Assembly: GCF_000688295.1 (NCBI RefSeq)
Contig: NZ_JHZF01000011.1
Coordinates: 1,458,288 to 1,522,287, forward strand
DNA: 64,000 nucleotides
Reading direction: 5' to 3'
DNA from: Pseudooceanicola nanhaiensis DSM 18065
GTDB taxonomy: Bacteria > Pseudomonadota > Alphaproteobacteria > Rhodobacterales > Rhodobacteraceae
The notes under the pieces: generated by a model
What the model was told of the DNA's origin: nothing
Database searches by the model: none
What the model saw: only the letters and a program-made list of their open reading frames with translations
Part shown: positions 42,819-50,742 of the stretch, piece by piece
How the letters are laid out: each line of letters starts with the position of its first letter
Position numbering within the stretch: the stretch's first letter is position 1
Program-made: the position numbers and the translations under genes

Positions 42819-44150
42819 GTGAGCAGGACACTCAAGCCGAAATTGCATGCCTTTCTCGAACGGCATCTGCCGGAACGCCGGCTCTTTCTGAAATCAGACA
42901 CGGACACGCGGTTCATCCGTCTGCGGCCCGGCGTCCAGCTCGCTGCCCTCGCGGGCGGCAGCGCACTGGTCGCCTGGTCGATCATCGCGACCGCCGTGCT
43001 GCTGATGGACAGCATCGGCGCCGGCAACTTCCGGGATCAGGCCCGCCGCGACCAGCAGGTCTATCAGGAACGCCTGAACGCGATGGCCGAGGAACGCGAT
43101 TCCCGCGCCGAAGAGGCGCTGGCCGCGCAGGAACGGTTCAACTCGGCGCTCAGCCGGATTTCCACCATGCAGTCCGAACTTCTCGCCTCCGAGACCCGGC
43201 GGCGCGAGCTCGAGACCGGCATCGGCGTGATCCAGGCCACCCTGCGCCGGACCATGAAGGAACGCGACAACGCGCGGGACGAGCTGGGCCAGGCCAGGCT
43301 GGCGCTGGACGAGACCGGCACCGCGCCCGGCGCCGCGGGCACCGGCAGCGACGGCACGCTCGACTTCCTGACCAGCGCGCTGGCCGACACCGCCGACGAG
43401 CGCGACCAGATCGAGGCCAACGCGCAGGAAGCCCTGCTGCAGGCCGACGAGATGGCGACCGAGCTCGCGCTGCTGCGCGACCAGAACGACGCCATCTTCC
43501 GCCAGCTCGAAGAGGCGATGACCGTTTCGGTCGCGCCGCTCGACAAGATGTTCAAGGCGGCCGGCATGAACACCGACAACCTGATCAACCAGGTGCGGCG
43601 CGGCTATTCCGGCCAGGGCGGCCCGCTGACCCCGATCTCGCTGTCGACCATGGGCGAGGCCACCTCTCCCGACGCCTCGCGCGCGAACCGGATCCTGAAC
43701 CAGCTCGACCGGCTGAACATGTACCGGATCGCCGCCGAGAAGGCCCCCTTCGCGGTGCCGGTCAAGGCGTCCTACCGCTTCACCTCGGGCTTCGGCTACC
43801 GCCGCGACCCGAAGACCGGCGGCCGCCGGATGCACGCGGGCGTGGATTTCGCCGGGCCCGTCGGCACCCCCCTCTACGCCACCGGCGACGGCGTCGTGAC
43901 CTATGCCGGCTGGCAGTCGGGCTACGGCCGCCTCGTCAAGATCCGGCACGAGTTCGGCATCGAAACCCGCTATGGCCACATGTCTCGCATTGGCGTGAAG
44001 GTCGGGGAAAGGGTCTCGCGCGGGGACCGGATCGGTGATATGGGGGCATCAGGACGTGTGACAGGCCCGCACGTGCACTACGAAGTGCGCGTCGGCGGTC
44101 AGGCTGTGAACCCCATGACTTACATCAAGGCCTCCAGAGATGTTTTCTAA
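42819..44150 (+). CDS. M23 family membrane-anchored peptidoglycan endopeptidase
   Basis: 443-aa LytM-type metallopeptidase. A GTG start at 42819 (MSRTLKPKLHAFLERHLPER) is chosen. A transmembrane segment lies near residues 45-70 (SALVAWSIIATAVLLMDSI), followed by a coiled coil (about 80-240) and the M23 domain at the C-terminus. The zinc ligands are visible in RMHAGVDFAG (His, Asp) and GPHVHYEV (His-x-His). The 3' end overlaps the bactofilin gene by 11 nt. M23 peptidase/bactofilin pairs shape cell-wall growth zones in alphaproteobacteria. Confidence 0.9.
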   Translation: MSRTLKPKLHAFLERHLPERRLFLKSDTDTRFIRLRPGVQLAALAGGSALVAWSIIATAVLLMDSIGAGNFRDQARRDQQVYQERLNAMAEERDSRAEEALAAQERFNSALSRISTMQSELLASETRRRELETGIGVIQATLRRTMKERDNARDELGQARLALDETGTAPGAAGTGSDGTLDFLTSALADTADERDQIEANAQEALLQADEMATELALLRDQNDAIFRQLEEAMTVSVAPLDKMFKAAGMNTDNLINQVRRGYSGQGGPLTPISLSTMGEATSPDASRANRILNQLDRLNMYRIAAEKAPFAVPVKASYRFTSGFGYRRDPKTGGRRMHAGVDFAGPVGTPLYATGDGVVTYAGWQSGYGRLVKIRHEFGIETRYGHMSRIGVKVGERVSRGDRIGDMGASGRVTGPHVHYEVRVGGQAVNPMTYIKASRDVF

Positions 44151-44649
44151 GAGCAAGATCAACGAGCCCGGTCCCAAGGACAACGAGACCGCAGCACCCA
44201 TGAAGGCAGATGCGCCCAAGCCGGCAACGCCCTCGTCCTCCGGCGACTACAAGCCCGCGGCCCCCAAGGCGAAACCGCCGGCGTCCGTCCTGTCCTCGGA
44301 CCTGCACATCACCGGCAACGTCAAGACGACCGGCGACATCCAGATCGAGGGCACCGTCGAGGGTGATATCCGCGCCCACCTCCTGACCGTCGGCGAAGGC
44401 GCCACCGTCAAGGGCGAGGTGACCGCCGATGACGTCGTGATCAACGGCCGCATCGTGGGCCGGGTCCGCGGCCTCAAGGTCCGCCTGACCTCCACCGCGC
44501 GCGTCGAGGGCGACATCATCCACAAGACCATCGCCATAGAGAGCGGCGCCCATTTCGAGGGCTCCGTCCAGCGCCAGGAAGACCCGCTGAGCGGCAACAA
44601 GCCCGGGGCGAAACCTGCCCCCGCGCCGGCCACCTCCGCACAGTCCTGA
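44140..44649 (+). CDS. Bactofilin
   Basis: 169-aa cytoskeletal protein forming nucleotide-independent filaments. A disordered Pro/Ala/Lys-rich N-terminus (to about residue 48) precedes the beta-helical bactofilin domain, with repeats such as ITGNVKTTGDIQIEGTVEGD and VKGEVTADDVVINGRIVGRV. A Pro-rich tail follows. It overlaps the upstream M23 peptidase gene by 11 nt, implying coupled translation and joint action. Confidence 0.92.
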   Translation: MFSKSKINEPGPKDNETAAPMKADAPKPATPSSSGDYKPAAPKAKPPASVLSSDLHITGNVKTTGDIQIEGTVEGDIRAHLLTVGEGATVKGEVTADDVVINGRIVGRVRGLKVRLTSTARVEGDIIHKTIAIESGAHFEGSVQRQEDPLSGNKPGAKPAPAPATSAQS

Positions 44650-44688
44650 GCCCTCCGGGGCCCCTGCCCCGCCGGCCCGTCACACCAA

Positions 44689-44716
44689 AGCCCGCGAGAT
44701 CGCTCGCGGGCTTTTC
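44689..44716 (+). terminator. Terminator after the bactofilin gene
   Basis: A 10-bp stem, AGCCCGCGAG (44689-44698) with CTCGCGGGCT (44703-44712), loop ATCG, followed by TTTCC. Confidence 0.8.
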
Positions 44717-44751
44717 CATGTCCGGGGGGTCGCCGGTCGCGAACCGCGCCG

Positions 44752-45336
44752 TCAGGCCTCGAGCTCGGCATCCCAGTAGAGGAAATCGAGCCAGCTGTCG
44801 TGCAGGTGGTTGGGCGGGAACTTCCGCCCGAGATTGCGCAGCTCCTCCGCCCCCGGCATCCGCGGCGGCTTGCGCAGGTGCATCCCGGCGCGCACGAGGC
44901 TCTTCGAGCCCTTGCGCAGGTTGCAGGGCGCGCAGGCCGCGACCACGTTCTCCCACGAGGTGATCCCGCCGCTCGCCCGCGGCACCACGTGATCGAAGGT
45001 CAGCTCCCCGCGCGATCCGCAGTACTGGCAGCAGAATTCGTCCCTCAGAAAAAGATTGAAGCGCGTGAAGGCCACGCGCTTCTGAGGTTTGACGTAATCT
45101 TTCAGCACCACCACCGAGGGTATCCTGATGCTGGTACTCGGGCTTCGGACGATGGTGTCGTATTCGGCCACGATGTCCACCCGGTTGAGCCAGGCCGCCT
45201 TCACCGCTTCCTGCCAGGGCCAGAGGCTGAGCGGGTAGTAGGAGAGCGGCCGGTAATCCGCGTTGAGGACCAGCGCGGGGTGCTTTCTGAGCGCCACCGG
45301 GTCTCGCACGAATTCGGTCCTGAAATCTCCGTCCAT
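44752..45336 (-). CDS. HNH endonuclease
   Basis: 194-aa protein with an HNH nuclease domain near residues 95-150. Two zinc Cys pairs are visible (CCQYCGSRGEL and CAPCNLRKGS) flanking the catalytic FDHVVPRASGG and an Asn (SWENVVAAC). The N-terminal LVLNADYRPLSYYPLSLWPW is the conserved extension of this chromosomal HNH family, found widely outside mobile elements. The ATG at 45336 (MDGDFRTEF) fits the AGAGG spacing; an alternative ATG lies three codons upstream. Biological target unknown. Confidence 0.87.
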   Translation of the reverse strand: MDGDFRTEFVRDPVALRKHPALVLNADYRPLSYYPLSLWPWQEAVKAAWLNRVDIVAEYDTIVRSPSTSIRIPSVVVLKDYVKPQKRVAFTRFNLFLRDEFCCQYCGSRGELTFDHVVPRASGGITSWENVVAACAPCNLRKGSKSLVRAGMHLRKPPRMPGAEELRNLGRKFPPNHLHDSWLDFLYWDAELEA

Positions 45337-45556
45337 GGAAGTCATCCTCTGCCCGTCTCGCTTCGGTCCGGCCTCGGGGCGGGCCTGCCGCCCTGACGTG
45401 ATTCACTATATATCGCGGCCTGAACCGCACAAGCCCCACGATATACAGAAGCCCACAAAAGCCATAGAGCGCCTGCGTAACGCGCGGATGACATTGTCCA
45501 CAGGCCCCGGGGGACCGGGGATTGCCCGCCCCCCGTCCGGACCTACCTCTCTTGGC

Positions 45557-45997
45557 ATGGAACACGACGACCTGCCGGCCGCGCCCGGCTTCCCCGCGGT
45601 GCTCGAGGCCGCGCTCTATGCCGAGGATCTCGACGCGGCCGAGGCCTTCTACGGCGGCGTGCTCGGGATGGAGCGGATCGCCCGCGTGGGCGACCGACAC
45701 GTCTTCTTCCGGGCGGGCAGCAGCGTGGTGCTGATCTTCAACCCCGCCCGCACCCGCGAAGGCCCGTCGAATCCCGACATCCCGGTCCCGCCGCACGGCG
45801 CCGAGGGGCCGGGCCACCTCTGCCTGTCGGCCGAGGCGCAGGGCGTCTCGGCCTGGTGCGATCGGCTTCAGGCCGCGGGCGTGCCGATCGAGGCCGATTT
45901 CCACTGGCCGAACGGCGCCCGGTCGATCTATTTCCGCGATCCGGCCGACAACTCGCTCGAGATCGCCGAGCCGCGGCTCTGGTTTCCCGAGGCCTGA
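45557..45997 (+). CDS. VOC-superfamily (glyoxalase fold) protein
   Basis: 146-aa protein. The repeat ends are visible: VLEAALYAEDLDAAEAFYGG, VFFRAGSSVVLIFNP, then GHLCLSAEAQGVSAWCDRL and SIYFRDPADNSLEIAEP. Likely metal ligands are a His in HLCLS and Glu in LEIAEP. The start at MEHDDLP is favoured by the family pattern; no strong ribosome site is visible. Substrate unknown. Confidence 0.8.
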   Translation: MEHDDLPAAPGFPAVLEAALYAEDLDAAEAFYGGVLGMERIARVGDRHVFFRAGSSVVLIFNPARTREGPSNPDIPVPPHGAEGPGHLCLSAEAQGVSAWCDRLQAAGVPIEADFHWPNGARSIYFRDPADNSLEIAEPRLWFPEA

Positions 45998-46056
45998 CGC
46001 GCCAGACAGGAAGGGCGCGGCCCGCCGCGCCCCCCCTTCACGCTCACCTCCGGCGC

Positions 46057-46359
46057 TCAGCCGAGGTCGCGGATCCGTTCCGGCTCGACCAACTGGATCT
46101 TCCGGTTGCCCAGACCCAGCGGCGCCATCCGCTCGCGATGCGCGGCCATGTTCTCATGCGCGGCATGGGCCTTCAGCGCCGCCTTGTCCTCCCATTCCTC
46201 GTAGACGCGGAACAGGGTCGGCTCCGAAACGCTCTGGAAGAACCTGTAGGTCAGGCAGCCCGGCTCCTGCGCGGTCGCCTCTTCTGCCAGCCGGAAATTC
46301 TCCCTGGCCTTCTCGATATGCTCTTCCGGCACCTCCATGGTGCCCGTGACGATGATCAT
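46057..46359 (-). CDS. Antibiotic biosynthesis monooxygenase (ABM) family protein
   Basis: 100-aa ferredoxin-like dimeric alpha-beta protein. Hallmarks are MIIVTGTMEVPEEHIEKARE, GCLTYRFFQSVSEPTLFRVYEEW and the late ENMAAHRERMAPL. Such quinol monooxygenase-like proteins act without cofactor. Role here unknown. Confidence 0.85.
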   Translation of the reverse strand: MIIVTGTMEVPEEHIEKARENFRLAEEATAQEPGCLTYRFFQSVSEPTLFRVYEEWEDKAALKAHAAHENMAAHRERMAPLGLGNRKIQLVEPERIRDLG

Positions 46360-46451
46360 GCGCCTCTCCTCCCGGATGTCGGGGTCGACCCTGCCACGCC
46401 GCGTGCCGCCCCGAAAGACCCGCCCGCGCCATTTCAGAACCGTGGCCCCTG

Positions 46452-46505
46452 CCCCCTTCCTCTGGTCCCGTATCCTCGGGGGGCCAGGGGGGCAGACAGC
46501 CCCCC
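46452..46505. repeat. Extragenic palindromic repeat, copy C (inverted)
   Basis: CCCCTTCCTCTGGTCCCGTA, then TCCTCGGGG and a GGGGGGC/GCCCCCC hairpin (46487-46505, loop AGACA). Reverse orientation of copies A and B. It lies between the ABM and hydrolase genes. Confidence 0.65.
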
Positions 46506-46575
46506 GCCGGCCGGGCCGGGCTCGATGCCCGGGCCGGACGGTCCCGTGGCGACGGGCCCCGCCCGGCGCCAGACC

Positions 46576-47241
46576 TCAGAGCGACAGCTTGTCCCGCATG
46601 AAGGCCAGCGCCACCGACAGCCCGTCCGGCGCGATCCCGTGTCCGGTCCCCTTCATCACGTGGGCGAAGACCTCCTTGAACCCCGCGCCCTGCAGCGCCT
46701 CGGCCGCCGCCGGCAAGGATTGCGGCGGCACCACCTCGTCCGCGTCGCCATGCACCAGCAGCACCGGCATCCGGCTGACCACGTCGTCGGCCAGGCTTTC
46801 GGGGTCGAGCAGCCGCCCCGAGAAGGCCACCACCCCCGCCAACGGGTCCTCGCGCCGCGGCGCCACGTGCAGCGCCATCATCGTGCCCTGCGAGAAGCCG
46901 AAGAGCACCACCTGCTCCGGCAGCACGTCCTCGTCCACCATCAGAGCGTCGAGGAAGGCGTTCAGATCCTCCACCGCCTGCCGCTGCCCCTCCTCCGCCG
47001 CCTCCTGCGAGGATCCGTCCATCCAGGGGATCGGGAACCACTGGAAGCCGAAGGGCGCACCCGGCACCTGTTCGGGCGCATCGGGCGCCACGAAGAGCGT
47101 GTCGGGCATGTGCTCGCCCAGCACGTCGGCGATGCCCAGGAGGTCCGCCCCGTTCGCGCCATAGCCATGCAGAAAGACCACGACCGAGCGGGTTTCTCCC
47201 GAAACCGGCTCCTTGCGTCCCGCGTTCAGCACCCTCGTCAT
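46576..47241 (-). CDS. Carboxylesterase/phospholipase family alpha/beta hydrolase
   Basis: 221-aa cytosolic hydrolase of the YpfH/EstB group. Nucleophile Ser in GFSQGTMMALH, Asp in LLVHGDADEVVP and His in KGTGHGIAPDG complete the triad. The oxyanion region is VVFLHGYGANGADLLG. Its ATG overlaps the stop of the DNA glycosylase gene (ATGA). Confidence 0.87.
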   Translation of the reverse strand: MTRVLNAGRKEPVSGETRSVVVFLHGYGANGADLLGIADVLGEHMPDTLFVAPDAPEQVPGAPFGFQWFPIPWMDGSSQEAAEEGQRQAVEDLNAFLDALMVDEDVLPEQVVLFGFSQGTMMALHVAPRREDPLAGVVAFSGRLLDPESLADDVVSRMPVLLVHGDADEVVPPQSLPAAAEALQGAGFKEVFAHVMKGTGHGIAPDGLSVALAFMRDKLSL

Positions 47242-47867
47242 GCGATCCCCTCCCGAGATTTCTCCGCCCGGTACCAGGCCCAGAGCAGCCGCGCCGCGAC
47301 CGCCCGCCAGGGGCTCCAGCCGAGCGCCATGTTCCGCAATTCGGCCGCGTTCGGCCGAGCCTCCAAGCCGTAGAGCATCCGCGCCGCCTCCTGCAAGGCC
47401 AGATCCCCCGGCGGAAAGACGTCGGCCCGCCCGAGCGCGGTCAGCGCATAGATCTCCGCCGTCCAGGGCCCGATCCCCGGCAGCGCGACCAGCCGTGCCA
47501 GCACCTCCGCGTCGGGCAGGTCGCGCAGCGCCTGGAAATCCAGCCCCGCCCCCGCGATGCCCCGCGCATAGCGCATCTTGGGGCGCGACAGCCCCACGGC
47601 CCGCAGCTCCTCTTCGCTGGCCGCCGCGACCGCGTCCGAAACCACCAGCCCCGCCGCCTCCATCCGCGCCCATATGGCGGCCGCCGAGGCGGTCGAGACC
47701 TGCTGGCCCACGACGGCCTGCAACAGCGTCCCGAACCCGTCCGCCCGGCGCCGCAAGGGCGGCACCCCGCAGCGCGCGAAGGCGCGGGCCATGCCCGCAT
47801 CCCGCGCGGCCAGCCATGCCGCGCCCTCCGCCACATCCTCCGGCGTTTCGATGATCCGACCGGTCAC
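47238..47867 (-). CDS. DNA-3-methyladenine glycosylase II (AlkA-like)
   Basis: 209-aa base-excision repair glycosylase of the HhH-GPD superfamily. The helix-hairpin-helix is ALPGIGPWTAEIYAL and the catalytic Asp lies in DVFPPGDLALQEA. The N-terminal block FGTLLQAVVGQQVSTASAAA is typical. It lacks the extra N-terminal domain of E. coli AlkA, as many alphaproteobacterial homologs do. It is coupled to the downstream hydrolase. Confidence 0.88.
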   Translation of the reverse strand: MTGRIIETPEDVAEGAAWLAARDAGMARAFARCGVPPLRRRADGFGTLLQAVVGQQVSTASAAAIWARMEAAGLVVSDAVAAASEEELRAVGLSRPKMRYARGIAGAGLDFQALRDLPDAEVLARLVALPGIGPWTAEIYALTALGRADVFPPGDLALQEAARMLYGLEARPNAAELRNMALGWSPWRAVAARLLWAWYRAEKSREGIA

Positions 47868-47910
47868 GGCGTCCCTCCCGGGCGCCGGACGCCATGGTCC
47901 CCCGCCCTGC

Positions 47911-48630
47911 TCATCGGCCCCGCACCCACTCCATCGCCGCCTCGACGGTCTCGACGATCGTCACGCCCTCCGGCAATGCGGGCCGCGAGATCATCGCCAC
48001 GCGCACCCCCGCCGCCCGGGCCGCCTCCAGCTTGCCCGTGCCGCCGCCGCCCGCGTTCTTCGTCACCAGCCAGCCGATGCCCGTCAGCGCGAAGAAGGCC
48101 GCCTCGTCCTCTGCCGTGAAAGGCGGCCGCGCGGTCACGCTCCGCCAGCCCTCGGGCAGGTCGTCCACCGGCTCGATGCTGCGCACCAGGACCTCCCGCC
48201 CCTTCAGGCCATGATACCGCGCGATCTCCTTGCGCCCCACGGTCAGCAGCACCCGCGCCCCGCGCGGGATCACGCGGCCGAGCGCCTCGGGGTCCGTCAC
48301 CTCGACCCACTCGTCACCCGGCCCTGCCGCCCAGGAAGCCCGCGCGATGAGGCAAAGTGGGAGTCCCAGCTCCTTGCAAACCCGCGACGTGCGCTCGGTG
48401 ATCCGCGCCGCGAAGGGATGGGTCGCATCCACCACGCCGGTGATCCCCTGAGCCGCGAGGTAGTCCCGGAACCCCGCCTCCCCGCCGAACCCGCCGATCC
48501 GCACCGGCAGCGCCAGCTCCGCCGGTGCCGCCACCGCCCCGCTGAGCGACGCGACCCCGGCGATCCCGGCCGCTGCCATCGCCTCGCAGAGCGCCCGCGC
48601 CTCCGCCGTGCCGGCAAGCACGAGGATCAT
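47911..48630 (-). CDS. cobK: Precorrin-6A reductase
   Basis: NADPH-dependent reduction of (cobalt-)precorrin-6A in cobalamin synthesis, 239 aa. Family blocks are MILVLAGTAEARALCEAMAA, VDATHPFAARITERTSRVC, VLLTVGRKEIARY and LVTKNAGGGGTGKLEAARAAG. The start overlaps the stop of cbiD by four bases, so the two are coupled. Confidence 0.93.
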   Translation of the reverse strand: MILVLAGTAEARALCEAMAAAGIAGVASLSGAVAAPAELALPVRIGGFGGEAGFRDYLAAQGITGVVDATHPFAARITERTSRVCKELGLPLCLIARASWAAGPGDEWVEVTDPEALGRVIPRGARVLLTVGRKEIARYHGLKGREVLVRSIEPVDDLPEGWRSVTARPPFTAEDEAAFFALTGIGWLVTKNAGGGGTGKLEAARAAGVRVAMISRPALPEGVTIVETVEAAMEWVRGR

Positions 48631-49667
48631 GCCCGCGCCAGGATCGTGCCGGCGCGGTCGATCACCACCACCTCCGCCGCGATACCTGCTCCCAGCCGGG
48701 CCGCCATCTGCGCCCGCGCCGCCTCGGCCACCCATTCCGGATAGGCCGCGCCGACCATCCCGAGCACCTCCGCGGTCGTGTTGGCCGCGGCGACCTCCGC
48801 CCGTCCGAAGCGCGCCGCGAGATCCGCGAAATCCACCTGGCTCCGCCCCGAATGCAGGTCCGACGCGCCCTGCGCGAACTTTGTCAGCTTGCCGAGCCCG
48901 CCGCCCAGGGTGACCCGCTCCACCGGATGCGCGGCGATGTATTTCAGCATCCCGCCCGCGAAATCGCCCATGTCGAGCATCGCGTGGTCCGGCAGGCCCA
49001 GGAGCCCCTGGACCACCCGTTCCGAGGTCGCCCCGGTGCAGCCCGCGACATGGGTCAACCCGTCCGCCCGCGCCACGTCGACGCCGCGGTGGATCGAGGC
49101 GATCCAGGCGGCGCAGGAGAACGGGCGCACGATGCCGGTCGTGCCGAGGATCGAGAGCCCGCCGACGATCCCCAGCCGGGGGTTCCACGTCCTGGCCGCC
49201 AGCGCCGCGCCCTCCGGGACCGAGATCGTCACCCGCACGTCCGGCACCTGCCCAAGCCGCGCGGCCATCTCCTCCACCGTCCCGCGCATCATCTGACGCG
49301 GCACCGGGTTTATGGCGGGCTCGCCGACCGGCACCGGCAGGCCCGGCTTCGTCACCGTGCCGACCCCCTCACCGGCCGCGAAGACCACGCCGCCCGCCGA
49401 AGGCTCGGCCCGCACCCGGATCAGCGCGCCATGGGTCACGTCCGGATCGTCGCCCGCGTCCTTGATCACGCCCGCCTCGGCCCAGCCGGGGCCCTCGCGC
49501 AGATCTGCCACCGCGAAAACCGGCCGCTCGCCGCGCGGCAGGGTGATCCGCACCCGGTCCGGCCGCCCCTCGCCCCAGAGCACCATCAGCGCCGCGCGCA
49601 GGGCGGCGGTGGCGCAGGCGCCGGTGGTCCAGCCACGGCGAAGGGTGCCTTCGGGTTTTCGGCTCAT
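48627..49667 (-). CDS. cbiD: Cobalt-precorrin-5B (C1)-methyltransferase
   Basis: SAM-dependent C1-methylation of the corrin ring, 346 aa. Blocks are RRGWTTGACATAALRAALM, NPVPRQMMRG, LSILGTTGIVRPFSCAAWI, CTGATSERVVQGLLGLPD and TLGGGLGKLTKFAQG. CbiD is the C1 enzyme classically of the cobalt-early route, while the neighbouring cobK is shared by both routes; in oxygen-dependent pathways this step normally uses CobF. The start at 49667 (MSRKPEG) is taken; ATG at 49679 is equally possible. Confidence 0.93.
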   Translation of the reverse strand: MSRKPEGTLRRGWTTGACATAALRAALMVLWGEGRPDRVRITLPRGERPVFAVADLREGPGWAEAGVIKDAGDDPDVTHGALIRVRAEPSAGGVVFAAGEGVGTVTKPGLPVPVGEPAINPVPRQMMRGTVEEMAARLGQVPDVRVTISVPEGAALAARTWNPRLGIVGGLSILGTTGIVRPFSCAAWIASIHRGVDVARADGLTHVAGCTGATSERVVQGLLGLPDHAMLDMGDFAGGMLKYIAAHPVERVTLGGGLGKLTKFAQGASDLHSGRSQVDFADLAARFGRAEVAAANTTAEVLGMVGAAYPEWVAEAARAQMAARLGAGIAAEVVVIDRAGTILARA

Positions 49668-49710
49668 CGGGCGGAGCATAGACCCGGGCGTTCCGCTGGC
49701 CAGAGGTTTC

Positions 49711-49748
49711 GCCGCCTCCGGCGGGAGTATTTTCGGAAAGATGAAGGC
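49711..49748. repeat. Extragenic palindromic repeat, copy D (partial)
   Basis: GCCGCCTCCGGCGGGAGTAT, then TTTCGGAAAGATGAAGG: the AT-containing end of the repeat without the GGGGGC hairpin. It lies between the divergent cbiD and cobA genes. Confidence 0.6.
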
Positions 49749-49890
49749 GGGGGAGCGGCCCCGAACCGCGTTCCTGCAACGGGCCCGGGGGGCGAACAGT
49801 GATCCGCCGGCCACGCCCCGGCGGGGAGGGTATCCCTTTCGCGGGGCAGCGGACTTTCCCCCGGGTCGGGCGATGCGCATATAGTGGCGC

Positions 49891-50742
49891 ATGAGCGAAT
49901 CGCTGCCCCCTCTTCCGGCCGGCTGGCCGACACTGGAGCCCGGATGGGTCTGGCTCTGCGGCGCAGGCCCGGGCGATCCGGGGCTGCTGACGCTGCACGC
50001 GGTGAACGGGCTGCGGCAGGCCGACGTGGTGATCTACGACGCGCTGGTCCAGAAGGCGATCCTCGACTGGGCGCCGCAGGCCGAGCACATCTATGCCGGC
50101 AAGCGCGGCGGTAAGCCCTCGTCGAAACAGCGCGACATCTCTCTGCGGCTCGTGGACTTGGCCCGTGCGGGCAAGCGGGTGCTGCGGCTGAAGGGCGGCG
50201 ATCCCTTCGTCTTCGGGCGCGGCGGCGAAGAGGCCCAGACGCTGATCCAGCACGGGGTGAACGTCCGGATCATCCCGGGCATCAGCGCGGGCATCGGCGG
50301 GCTGGCCTATGCCGGGATCCCCGTCACGCATCGCGACGTGAACCAGTCGGTCACCTTCGTCACCGGGCATGACCAGTCCGGCGAGACGCCGCAATCGCTC
50401 GACTGGCATGCGATCGCGAAGGGCAGCCAGGTGCTGGTGATCTACATGGGCATGAAGCACGTGGAGCAGATCGCCGCCTCGCTGCTGGACGCGGGGCGCC
50501 CGGCGGACGAGCCCTGCGCGGTGGTCTGCTCGGCCACCACGCCCGAGGAGCGGGTGCTCGAGACGACGCTCGGCCGGATGGCCGCGGACATCGCGGCGGC
50601 CGGGCTGGAGCCGCCGGCGATCCTCTGCGTCGGCCGGTCCGTTCTGATGCGGCAGGTGCTCGACTGGCAGGCGCTGGCGCAAGGCGAGGCGCCGCGCGAC
50701 CTGGACCCGCTCGGAAGGGGACGCCCGGCCGAGGTCTCATGA
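49891..50742 (+). CDS. cobA: Uroporphyrinogen-III C-methyltransferase
   Basis: SUMT, converting uroporphyrinogen III to precorrin-2, the branch point to cobalamin and siroheme. 283 aa, without a siroheme-synthase domain. Motifs are the SAM loop CGAGPGDPGLLTLHAVN, AGKRGGKPSSKQ, LRLKGGDPFVFGRGGEEA, GIPVTHRDVNQSVTFVTGHD and VIYMGMKH. Translationally coupled to cobB (ATGA overlap). A TATAGT sequence 16 nt before the ATG may be a -10 element. Confidence 0.95.
   Translation: MSESLPPLPAGWPTLEPGWVWLCGAGPGDPGLLTLHAVNGLRQADVVIYDALVQKAILDWAPQAEHIYAGKRGGKPSSKQRDISLRLVDLARAGKRVLRLKGGDPFVFGRGGEEAQTLIQHGVNVRIIPGISAGIGGLAYAGIPVTHRDVNQSVTFVTGHDQSGETPQSLDWHAIAKGSQVLVIYMGMKHVEQIAASLLDAGRPADEPCAVVCSATTPEERVLETTLGRMAADIAAAGLEPPAILCVGRSVLMRQVLDWQALAQGEAPRDLDPLGRGRPAEVS

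Noticed and set aside
49668-49890. Cobalamin riboswitch between cbiD and cobA
   Set aside because: No B12-box-like sequence or multi-stem leader is visible; the gap holds a partial extragenic repeat and a possible -10 element.
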